From positions 1-55,669 of the forward strand of contig NZ_AMSG01000020.1 of NCBI RefSeq assembly GCF_000300875.1: DNA of 55,669 nt. Direction: 5' to 3'. Under the pieces are notes generated by a model that worked only from the letters and a program-made list of their open reading frames with translations, did no database searches and was not told where the DNA came from. The first letter of the stretch is position 1. Every line of letters begins with the position of its first letter. Source of the stretch: Galbibacter marinus (GTDB lineage: Bacteria > Bacteroidota > Bacteroidia > Flavobacteriales > Flavobacteriaceae). Shown one piece after another: positions 48,570-55,669 of this stretch. A program made the position numbers and the translations under genes.

Positions 48570-49991
48570 TTACCTTTTTACTGGAAATACATAATTTAAC
48601 CCCATCTGAAGGGATAATGTATTGGCGTCTGCTAAATTACCATATTCCAATAAATTATTCGCCAATAAATAGAAGTTAAAGTTAGCAAAATGTGACGACA
48701 ATCCAAGGCCTAGATTCGTTTTTGAATATTTATCTACCGTATATGTTGCCTTGATTCTAAGTGGTTCCCAAATTTTTTGGTAATAAAAGGCCGTTAGAGC
48801 AACCTCAGGATTTCGTGGTCTCTTCTCAGCAAATAACTGCAATCCTATAGCAGAAGGCGGCTCTTTACTTGTAGGACAATTACATGGTTTATTGGATCTA
48901 AAGTATCCAAAACGATACATAGCTGAGGCATAAAACTCTACAGGACGCATGGTAGTATAGGAATTTGTATTGTTGGTTTTATCAAAATCACCTTCAATAA
49001 CCTGCAGCAGATCACCGGCTGTGGTCCCCGATCCCGTTCCATCAAAGCCGTAGGAACCTGTCACCTCATAATTAAGTACATCATCGCTGTGATTAATAAA
49101 TCCCAAATCAACTATACTGGCAGAATAGGCCCAATTTCTACTGGGCTCATAGGTAAATCCTAGATCAATACCCACCCCTATATTACCTGTTATAAATGGT
49201 CCCTCGGCGTAAACTTTTCTATGCATATCAATTGCATCACGAACAGGATTGATATCTCCGTCAAAAACATCATCTCGAAGATATCTATAGATTTCTTTTA
49301 ATCTAGCATTACTAGAGGTAAGCACCTCAGCATCACCGTTAAAAATTTGATCCGATTCCGTACCACTTCCAACAAACCCTTTATTGTTTGTAGAAGTAAC
49401 ATCCATATTACTAGAATAAAATTTTAGGCGTCCACCGATTGTCCATTTATCGTTGAGCTGGTGCTGTAAACCTACATGTAATACAGTAACAACCTCCCCC
49501 TTAATATTCGCATCAGCCATATTAAAGCGTCTTCCAGGTACTCTATTACCGTGATGTGCTAAATAAGCCATATCATCTGGCCAATAGTTAAAAAAGTCAA
49601 TTTCTTTATAGAGGCCAAAACTTAAAAAATATTTATTAAACAGGTTACCGATTTCAAAACCTGCATTGAGAAATTCTATTTGTTCAGTAGCTCTTTGTGT
49701 ATCATTGCGATCTAGCTTATTAATCACATAATCCAATCGCCGATCCATATTTTCAAATCCATTTTCTTTAAAAGCATCGTAGACCGAAATCCCACTGCTT
49801 GAAGCGCCTGCGTGAAATCCAGATAACATTGGAACCCCAATATAGGCCCTTCCAGGTTGTTTACCTCCGGGATTTAACATTAATGATTGTGGTATCTCAG
49901 AAAAATTATAAAGAAGCTGTTTATTTTGCGCAAATAGACTTACCACAGACATAAAGGCAAAAGCACAAGCGATTGATCGTTTGTTTAGCAT
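48570..49991 (-). CDS. DUF5723-like outer-membrane barrel protein
   Basis: A 473-residue protein with a signal peptide (CAFAFMSVVSLFAQ) and the start of the mature chain LLYNFSEIPQSLMLNPG, typical of the DUF5723 family of predicted outer-membrane beta-barrels in Bacteroidota. Alternating hydrophobic residues and an aromatic end (QMGLNYVFPVKR) fit a barrel. It is in the middle of a three-gene minus-strand group between a lipoprotein and an exported protein. Role unknown; a structural or transport role in the outer membrane is a guess. Confidence 0.82.
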   Translation of the reverse strand: MLNKRSIACAFAFMSVVSLFAQNKQLLYNFSEIPQSLMLNPGGKQPGRAYIGVPMLSGFHAGASSSGISVYDAFKENGFENMDRRLDYVINKLDRNDTQRATEQIEFLNAGFEIGNLFNKYFLSFGLYKEIDFFNYWPDDMAYLAHHGNRVPGRRFNMADANIKGEVVTVLHVGLQHQLNDKWTIGGRLKFYSSNMDVTSTNNKGFVGSGTESDQIFNGDAEVLTSSNARLKEIYRYLRDDVFDGDINPVRDAIDMHRKVYAEGPFITGNIGVGIDLGFTYEPSRNWAYSASIVDLGFINHSDDVLNYEVTGSYGFDGTGSGTTAGDLLQVIEGDFDKTNNTNSYTTMRPVEFYASAMYRFGYFRSNKPCNCPTSKEPPSAIGLQLFAEKRPRNPEVALTAFYYQKIWEPLRIKATYTVDKYSKTNLGLGLSSHFANFNFYLLANNLLEYGNLADANTLSLQMGLNYVFPVKR

Positions 49992-50076
49992 GATAATACA
50001 AATTAAAATTCTAGTAGGAGTTAGGGCGACTCTTTTTCGAAATTATATCGAAATTTTGGTTCTAATATTCGGTTAT

Positions 50077-50739
50077 TTAGGGTAATCCATTACTTATATC
50101 ATAATTAAAATTAAAGACTCCACTAGCATCAATAGTCAAACTATTATCCGTCCCCTTGTGGAGATCTGAGACAGTACTCATTGTAAAGCTTATGAAAACA
50201 TCTGTTGCGTTTTTGATCTTTTCAGCACTATAAAAATAACTGATATTTGATTTCTCAATGACACCACCACTAGAGGCTTGAACTTCACTATCTCCTTCTA
50301 CACCATCCTCTTCTATTGGATCCCCATCTTTGTCGAGCAACTTAATATCAAAATCAAAAGAACTGTCGATAGTGTTTGTGAATTCAAATTTCAATACTGG
50401 TGTAGGTTCGCCACTTTCGTCATTTGTACCATCAACCAAATACTCCAAAATACGCTCTTCTGAAGTTAAACTGATAGGTCTCTCATGTGGTTCTGGTAAA
50501 GAAAAATTAATCGAAGCAGGAATATACCCTTGTAGTGGCACCCCAGATGGCAGGTATTTCTCAAATTCCTGAACCATAAAGTCTTGGGTGAATTCTCCCT
50601 TCAACAACTTAATCTCAATTTGTGGCTCTAAAGTAATATCTTTCACTCCATCGAAGTCCATTTCTTTGACACATGAAGTTAACACCAGAAGAACGGCGAG
50701 AAAGATATAAAAATGGTGATTTTGGGCAAGTTTTCTCAT
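50077..50739 (-). CDS. Lipoprotein of unknown function
   Basis: A 220-residue lipoprotein: signal peptide with lipobox VLTSC (cysteine at about 23) followed by VKEMDFDG. The mature chain is acidic and beta-rich, with a segment GVPLQGYIPASINFSLPEP and a Gly/Ser/Glu stretch near residues 140-155. It precedes the DUF5723-like gene by 85 bases. I recognise no named family. It may be an accessory of that barrel protein because of the gene order. Confidence 0.78.
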   Translation of the reverse strand: MRKLAQNHHFYIFLAVLLVLTSCVKEMDFDGVKDITLEPQIEIKLLKGEFTQDFMVQEFEKYLPSGVPLQGYIPASINFSLPEPHERPISLTSEERILEYLVDGTNDESGEPTPVLKFEFTNTIDSSFDFDIKLLDKDGDPIEEDGVEGDSEVQASSGGVIEKSNISYFYSAEKIKNATDVFISFTMSTVSDLHKGTDNSLTIDASGVFNFNYDISNGLP

Positions 50740-50776
50740 AATTACATAACGGCTAAGTAGGTTGTTTTAGTATAGA

Positions 50777-51472
50777 TCAAAGGTGATTTTTTATTTGAAT
50801 CAACCCTTTGATTTGATTAATGGTCCCGTCCGTTTCTGGTTTTAAAGGATTAAAATACAGGGTATGCATACCTACATTTTTGGCCCCTAATATATCTACC
50901 TCATAATTATCACCCACCATAATTGACTTCTTAGGGACAGCATTAGCAAGATCCATAGCTTTTTGAAAAATTAAAGGATTTGGTTTTTTAACCCCTGCTT
51001 TTTCTGAATCCATAATTACATCAAAGTAATGAGCTATTCCAGAGTTTTTCAGTTTTCCCTCCTGAACCTCCGCAAATCCATTAGTGATAATATGAAGGTT
51101 ATATTTGGGTTTTAAATATTGAAGAATGTTTGTGGCATCTTTAAATAAATGATTAAAGCTAGGTAAGTGTTTAATATAATCATCCGCAAGCAAATCTATA
51201 TCGTGGTCTGTTACCGATAATCCGATCTGATCAAAACTCATTTTTAACCGCTGATAACGCAGCTCTTCTTTACTGATTTTATCCAATTGATACAACCCCC
51301 ACAATTTGGTGTTATTGGGCACGTATACCTTAAGGAAATCAGGAAGATGGATTTTCAGATTATAGTTCTTAAATATTTTATGATAAGTGAGTTCGGAATT
51401 TCGTTCAAAATCCCAAAGTGTGTGATCTAAATCAAAAAAGACATCGGTTATATCAAGAGACTTGTTCATCAT
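50777..51472 (-). CDS. YjjG-family HAD pyrimidine nucleotidase
   Basis: A 231-residue HAD hydrolase, probably a 5'-nucleotidase that clears non-canonical pyrimidine nucleotides. HAD motif I is FFDLDHTLWDF (D14, D16), motif II is HIITNGFAEVQ, the motif III lysine is in GVKKPNPLIF and motif IV is MVGDNYEVDILGAKNVG. The DHTLWDFERNS opening is characteristic of the YjjG subgroup. It overlaps the end of the deacetylase-like gene by 20 bases, so the two are coupled. Confidence 0.9.
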   Translation of the reverse strand: MMNKSLDITDVFFDLDHTLWDFERNSELTYHKIFKNYNLKIHLPDFLKVYVPNNTKLWGLYQLDKISKEELRYQRLKMSFDQIGLSVTDHDIDLLADDYIKHLPSFNHLFKDATNILQYLKPKYNLHIITNGFAEVQEGKLKNSGIAHYFDVIMDSEKAGVKKPNPLIFQKAMDLANAVPKKSIMVGDNYEVDILGAKNVGMHTLYFNPLKPETDGTINQIKGLIQIKNHL

Positions 51473-52766
51473 AATTAGGGTTCATTTTTAAATATTTTAT
51501 ATACAAGTCCCTCCAAGAATTCCGTTGATTAAGCTGTAGGATCTCGTTAGAAAATACCACATTGAAATCACCATTAACCTCTTGAACCCGCTCAGAAAGT
51601 TCTTGAAGCTTCTCCTCTGCTTTACTAACGCTTTTGAACTTATACAAACTAGTGTACTGAACACAAAAACTATTGATAAGGATTGGAATTTGCTCTTCAA
51701 AACTAATGTCGTAAAAATAAAAGGGACTACATGTTCCTGCTCTAAAGCCTACTTCGTTGGTATAACCCATGGTGTAGTCTTCATTAAAACCAGCATCAAC
51801 CATGAGCCTATAAGTCTCTGGAATATGCAGTCGATTAAAGCGCTGACGCACCCTTTTAACGGGCCTATTAATGGTATTTATGAGCCGGTTACGCTCTTTT
51901 TTTAAAACCGCTAAATCATCAAAACCGCGATAAGAAGCCATAAGTGAAACGATGCTATAATCCGCCACCGATTTGATTAAGGTTTTAAAACTAGAGTTAA
52001 TCACCGAAATATTCTTATCGTAATTCGAATAATCAGCCATTAAAAAGAAAAATACCGCTTCACACTGGTATTGCTTATGAAGTTGATTTACCCGAAAGAA
52101 AAAATCATATGGATCTTCCCTAAAACCTAACAACACCAAATACCTATCAAGTATCTTGGATAACTTAAATTTAAAAACATCAATAAGAGTGGCGCCTATA
52201 GTTCTGATAACTCCTTTCTTACGATAAGCATAGGCCACAGCAATATCCATAACTGAAGTCTGCTGATACTCCTTGTTTTTTAATTGGAGTTCAGGAAAAC
52301 GCCTTTGAAGAGCGCTTTTTAGGCGCTTCACCCAAAGATCCACGACGGGTATTTCTAGAAAATTGTTCTGATAAGCCAAGCTTTCGGTAACAGGATATCT
52401 CCCATGCTCATCCTTAACATGAGGCAAATATTCTTCATACCGACTAAGTAGATAAAAGCTCGCAGCAAAAACATCAAATGGAAGGGCACAGTTTTCAGTG
52501 GTTGGAAAAAAACACGGCACACCCTCCCAGTCATATATGGTGATTTCTACATCCGATATACCTTGTTCGAACAGCAGTTCATGACTTTTAATAAAAAATT
52601 CATTCTGCAGTGGTTGCCTAGTATAGGTAATCTTGGGACCATTATGGGCGATAAAATCTTCCACCTTGGTGGTAATGCGTATATCCACATTCAGCATTCT
52701 TGAAATGATATGCTTCATGATATAATTAACCCTGGGCGTGATTTTATAGGTATAAACTAATAACAT
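51453..52766 (-). CDS. Polysaccharide-deacetylase-like protein with altered motif residues
   Basis: A 437-residue protein of a flavobacterial family annotated as polysaccharide deacetylase, with an N-terminal DUF7033-type domain (about 1-150; LPFDVFAASFYLLSRYEEYL) and a deacetylase-like C-terminal part (LHIPETYRLMVDAGFNEDYTMGYTNEVGFRAGTCSPFYFYD). As I recall the family, the first metal motif reads HPSY and the second SRQH; here they are MASY and VRQR, so both histidines appear to be missing. It may be a non-catalytic member. No signal peptide is seen. It follows radC by one base and overlaps the yjjG-like gene. Confidence 0.78.
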   Translation of the reverse strand: MLLVYTYKITPRVNYIMKHIISRMLNVDIRITTKVEDFIAHNGPKITYTRQPLQNEFFIKSHELLFEQGISDVEITIYDWEGVPCFFPTTENCALPFDVFAASFYLLSRYEEYLPHVKDEHGRYPVTESLAYQNNFLEIPVVDLWVKRLKSALQRRFPELQLKNKEYQQTSVMDIAVAYAYRKKGVIRTIGATLIDVFKFKLSKILDRYLVLLGFREDPYDFFFRVNQLHKQYQCEAVFFFLMADYSNYDKNISVINSSFKTLIKSVADYSIVSLMASYRGFDDLAVLKKERNRLINTINRPVKRVRQRFNRLHIPETYRLMVDAGFNEDYTMGYTNEVGFRAGTCSPFYFYDISFEEQIPILINSFCVQYTSLYKFKSVSKAEEKLQELSERVQEVNGDFNVVFSNEILQLNQRNSWRDLYIKYLKMNPNYDEQVS

Positions 52767-52767
52767 A

Positions 52768-53466
52768 TTAAAGGATTCCTTCGTCTTTGAAACTAAAATA
52801 AGATTTTTCAGTTACAATAATGTGATCTAAGACTTTTATATCCATAGAATAACAAGCATTATTTATTTTTTCGGTAATATTTCTGTCCGCCTCACTGGGT
52901 CTTAGGGTTCCAGATGGATGATTGTGTGCCAAAATCAGACCAACGGCGTTGGTGAGCACAGCTTCTTTTAAAAGCAATCTAATATCCACCAAAGTCCCTG
53001 TAATCCCCCCTTTACTGAGCTGAACAGTATTAACCACCTTATTGGAATTATTTAAATAAATAACCCAAAATTCCTCATGGGACAAATCACCAATCCTAGG
53101 TTGCATATATTCAAAGACATCTGCACTATGTGATAAACCATTATCTGGAAGAGCCTTTGCTAACCGTTTTCTTCTACCAAGCTCTAAGGCCGCAACAATA
53201 GCAATTGCCTTTGCTTTTCCAATACCTCTAAATTTTATGAGTTGTTCAACCGACAGCCTACTTAGTACACTTAGACTATTACTCGAAGTTGTCAATATGC
53301 GCTTTGATAAATCAACAGCACTTTCTCTTCGATTTCCACTACCAATTAATATGGCAATTAGTTCAGCATCTGACAGCGCATCCTTACCTTTCAAAAGCAT
53401 CTTTTCTCTAGGTCGATCATCTGCACTCCAGTTTTTGATTGTAGTTTTTGGAGTATTCACTTTCAT
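52768..53466 (-). CDS. radC: RadC-family protein with JAB/MPN domain
   Basis: A 232-residue RadC. The N-terminal helix-hairpin-helix region (about 30-100; LSDAELIAILIGSG, LIKFRGIGKAKAIAIVAALELGRR) is followed by a JAB/MPN domain with the metal motif HNHPSG (H181, H183) and SEAD (191-194). Despite the name, a role in DNA repair is poorly supported; the domain suggests a metal-dependent hydrolase. It opens a tight three-gene group (radC, deacetylase-like, yjjG-like). The 138-base upstream gap shows no consensus promoter that I could find. Confidence 0.95.
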   Translation of the reverse strand: MKVNTPKTTIKNWSADDRPREKMLLKGKDALSDAELIAILIGSGNRRESAVDLSKRILTTSSNSLSVLSRLSVEQLIKFRGIGKAKAIAIVAALELGRRKRLAKALPDNGLSHSADVFEYMQPRIGDLSHEEFWVIYLNNSNKVVNTVQLSKGGITGTLVDIRLLLKEAVLTNAVGLILAHNHPSGTLRPSEADRNITEKINNACYSMDIKVLDHIIVTEKSYFSFKDEGIL

Positions 53467-53604
53467 GTCCTAAAGTTATTAAAGATCCATCTCCCTTTTA
53501 GTTTGTACAAGCTTAGTTATCAACAAATAAAAAGTACTTTTTACATTTTATTAGCATAAAAGCCTAATTGCTATAAATAGAATCGACTTCTTTAATTTCT
53601 TATC

Positions 53605-54960
53605 TTACTTAACTCTTTCCTTTAACTTTTCGATATCCAAACCTCCATATGCACCACTACTCATTAGTAGAAGGGCCGTGTTATCAAGTCCAAGGTCAAA
53701 TATGAAATCACTAAAATCCTGAGGATCGGTGTAAATAATTAAATCCTCACGTCCAAAAGCCTCTTTGATTTGTTCTATGCTAAGAGATTCGAGCTTTTTA
53801 ATTTTTAAAGCTTCTGGTGTATAATATACCACAGCAGTATCAGCAGCATTCAAACTGTCCTTATACTCCTTTATAAAAGTTGCATTTAAACTACTATAGG
53901 TATGCAATTCTAAACAGGCAACAATAGTCTTATTTGAATATTGTTCTTTTACAGCACCTAAGGTCGCTTTTACTTTGCTTGGAGCATGGGCAAAATCCTT
54001 ATAAACAACCGTATTATTATTTTGAGCAAGTTTATCTAATCGTTTAGAGGCTCCTTTAAAACTAGCAATTGCCTGGTAAAAATCATCTTGGTCAACGCCC
54101 ATATGCTGACATATCCATTTGGCACCAGCTAGATTGCTAAGATTATGCTTACCAAAAACTTCGATAGGCATAGCACCCTCTGGTGTTTCTAAATAGGTAA
54201 CTCCATCATTTATATAATGCTCAGGTGTGTAATAGGGGATTTTTCGAATTTGATTTTCGGATTCCTCCACTACCTTGACCACTTCAGGATCTTCCATGTT
54301 ATAGGTAATACTTCCCCCTTCAACGATCGAATCTACATATATTTTGAACTGCTCAACATAGTCTTGGTAGGTTTCAAATACATTAATATGATCCCATGCA
54401 ATACCACTGAGTAAAGCTATATTAGGCTTATATAAATGGAATTTAGGCCTACGATCAATAGGCGAAGACAAATACTCATCCCCTTCTAAGACTATAAAAT
54501 CATTTTCATCGGTTAGTTTTACCATGGTATCGAAACCATCCAATTGAGCTCCAACCATATAATCCACCTCTTTATCATGGTAATCCAAAACATGTAGAAT
54601 CATCGCAGTAATGGTTGTTTTACCATGGCTTCCACCAATAACCACACGCGTTTTATACTTACTTTGCTGATAAATAAACTCTGGATAAGAATAGATCTCA
54701 AGACCTAATTCCTGCGCTCTTAAAAGCTCTGGGTTATCAAGCTTGGCATGCATTCCAAGGATAACTGCATCTAAAGAATGATCTATTTTTTCTGGAAACC
54801 AACCGAAACTCTCTGGAGCAAGTCCAGCAGCTTCTAAACGGGATTTAGAAGGTTCATAAATAACATCATCACTACCAGTAATGTGATGTCCTTTTTGTTG
54901 TAATGCTAAAGCTAAATTATGCATAGCACTACCTCCTATAGCTATAAAATGTATCTTCAA
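53605..54960 (-). CDS. mpl: UDP-N-acetylmuramate:tripeptide ligase (Mpl), peptidoglycan recycling
   Basis: Mpl ligates recycled murein tripeptide to UDP-MurNAc. The 451-residue Mur-ligase protein has the N-terminal UDP-binding domain (IHFIAIGGSAMHNLALAL), the central ATPase domain with VVIGGSHGKTTIT (P-loop 109-116), and the C-terminal ligase domain with KDFAHAPSKVKATL. The form GGSAMHNLA rather than GGIGMSG separates Mpl from MurC. It is preceded by an excellent promoter and is probably monocistronic. Confidence 0.93.
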   Translation of the reverse strand: MKIHFIAIGGSAMHNLALALQQKGHHITGSDDVIYEPSKSRLEAAGLAPESFGWFPEKIDHSLDAVILGMHAKLDNPELLRAQELGLEIYSYPEFIYQQSKYKTRVVIGGSHGKTTITAMILHVLDYHDKEVDYMVGAQLDGFDTMVKLTDENDFIVLEGDEYLSSPIDRRPKFHLYKPNIALLSGIAWDHINVFETYQDYVEQFKIYVDSIVEGGSITYNMEDPEVVKVVEESENQIRKIPYYTPEHYINDGVTYLETPEGAMPIEVFGKHNLSNLAGAKWICQHMGVDQDDFYQAIASFKGASKRLDKLAQNNNTVVYKDFAHAPSKVKATLGAVKEQYSNKTIVACLELHTYSSLNATFIKEYKDSLNAADTAVVYYTPEALKIKKLESLSIEQIKEAFGREDLIIYTDPQDFSDFIFDLGLDNTALLLMSSGAYGGLDIEKLKERVK

Positions 54961-54994
54961 AGTATCGGAATTCTACTGATGTTTTCTCAATAAA

Positions 54995-55025
54995 CAAAGA
55001 TACACATTCAAGACCCTTAGACAAA
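54995..55025 (-). promoter_or_regulatory. Consensus Bacteroidota promoter of mpl
   Basis: On the minus strand TTTG (55022-55025), 19 bases, then TATCTTTG (54995-55002), a perfect match to the -33 and -7 boxes and with the same spacing as the rpsL promoter. Transcription should start about 28 bases before the mpl ATG. Confidence 0.85.
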
Positions 55026-55043
55026 GAGTTCAAAAAAACAATT

Positions 55044-55565
55044 TCACTTACGTGGCGGATACTTAGAGAACACCTTATTGACTATGGATTTTATTTTAGC
55101 CTCTTTTGCCTTTGGAGTCATTGACTCCGACACAGTACTCTGGCTAACGGCTTGCCAAATGAGTTCATCGTTCATAACATCTATAATATCAAAGATGATT
55201 TGACGGTATTGGTCTGGCTGACCTATAGGAATTCCAACGGAAACCCCACCACCGATATTTCGGTTGGTTCCACCTATTCCAATTCCAACGGCGCTGTTGA
55301 CTGGTTTAGGTCGATTAGAACTTTTGATATTAATAAACAAGTCAGGAGACTCACTACTGCGATAACCTCTGGAATGCATTAAACTATCTATACTTCTTAG
55401 AAGACGTTTTTCATCCAATTGATTCATCCCGCTATTCATGGCAGGGAAGTAATTATAGGTCTGTGCTTTTGAAAAATCAAAATTCCTGTCATAATCATAG
55501 GCTACCTGAACCCCACAGCTGGAAACAAGAAAACATAGAACAATAATTACAATATGTGGTTTCAT
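55044..55565 (-). CDS. DUF4136 lipoprotein
   Basis: A lipoprotein of 173 residues from ATG 55565 (MKPHIVIIVLC); the frame stays open upstream to 55643, but only this start gives a clean signal peptide with lipobox VSSC. The mature domain starts VQVAYDYDRNFDFSKAQTYNYFP, the typical opening of DUF4136, and contains GIGIGGTNRNIGGGVSVGIPIG, a glycine-rich stretch often found in this family. There are no acidic residues straight after the cysteine, so it probably stays in the periplasm. Function unknown. The last 100 bases of the window beyond it show no gene that I can support. Confidence 0.85.
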   Translation of the reverse strand: MKPHIVIIVLCFLVSSCGVQVAYDYDRNFDFSKAQTYNYFPAMNSGMNQLDEKRLLRSIDSLMHSRGYRSSESPDLFINIKSSNRPKPVNSAVGIGIGGTNRNIGGGVSVGIPIGQPDQYRQIIFDIIDVMNDELIWQAVSQSTVSESMTPKAKEAKIKSIVNKVFSKYPPRK

Positions 55566-55669
55566 CGTTTTTAATTTTAAGGCACTTCGTTTTAACCGAT
55601 ATAAAACATTCACCTTAGTGAACCACCCACACGCTAATGACATGATGGGCTTCGGGCTTCATCGAGTTG

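Noticed and set aside
55566-55669. A gene fragment at the right edge
   Set aside because: Short frames exist on both strands but none has a recognisable pattern, and the window ends too soon to judge.

Overview
The window comes from an AT-rich member of the Bacteroidota, most likely the family Flavobacteriaceae. The evidence is a type IX secretion (T9SS) cargo locus with PorP/SprF-type and PorE-like partners, a SusC/SusD pair, lipoproteins with acidic residues after the lipobox cysteine, TTTG-N19-TAnnTTTG promoters, and ribosomal genes that run on into carA and eno. No tRNA, rRNA, CRISPR array or intact mobile element was seen.

Layout. (1) 1-2.8 kb: the right end of a decayed IS200/IS605 element with an amber codon in tnpA. 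It has cut off an aldo/keto reductase gene, which is divergent from a LysR-type regulator. A perfect palindrome lies between the two genes. A minus-strand amidinotransferase-fold hydrolase follows. (2) 2.9-7.0 kb, minus strand: gltA alone with its own terminator, then eno and carA. (3) 7.0-24.3 kb, minus strand: the str-S10-spc-alpha ribosomal supercluster. Transcribed order is rpsL-rpsG-fusA-rpsJ, a hairpin-rich leader with a terminator, rplC through rplO, secY-infA-rpmJ-rpsM-rpsK-rpsD-rpoA-rplQ, a terminator, then carA-eno. The small genes rpmJ and rpmD are intact. A consensus promoter sits upstream of rpsL. (4) 24.4-37.8 kb, minus strand: a cell-surface locus. A 2415-residue adhesin (four N-terminal repeats of about 170 residues, one Ig-like domain, fourteen 95-residue repeats, a DUF11-like domain and a type-B T9SS sorting domain) is followed by a PorP/SprF-like protein, a TPR/propeller/OmpA protein, and three more secreted proteins. 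The last of these repeats the adhesin's two-domain tail. (5) 37.8-39.2 kb: 1.39 kb with no credible gene and one perfect 25-bp tandem duplication. (6) 39.2-44.7 kb, plus strand: susC-like, susD-like and a third lipoprotein, closed by a strong terminator. (7) 44.7-55.7 kb: housekeeping and envelope genes: rlmB, a rhomboid protease, rarA, three envelope proteins, a yjjG-like nucleotidase, a deacetylase-fold protein, radC, mpl and a DUF4136 lipoprotein.

How the genes work together. The ribosomal block is a growth-linked unit. The most interesting part is 24.4-37.8 kb: a large surface protein next to the kind of outer-membrane partner that type-B T9SS cargo needs, plus smaller secreted proteins that appear to share modules with the adhesin. 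The SusCD trio looks like an importer of unknown substrate because no degradative enzyme is beside it. All functional statements rest on reading the sequence and family knowledge; no database search was run.
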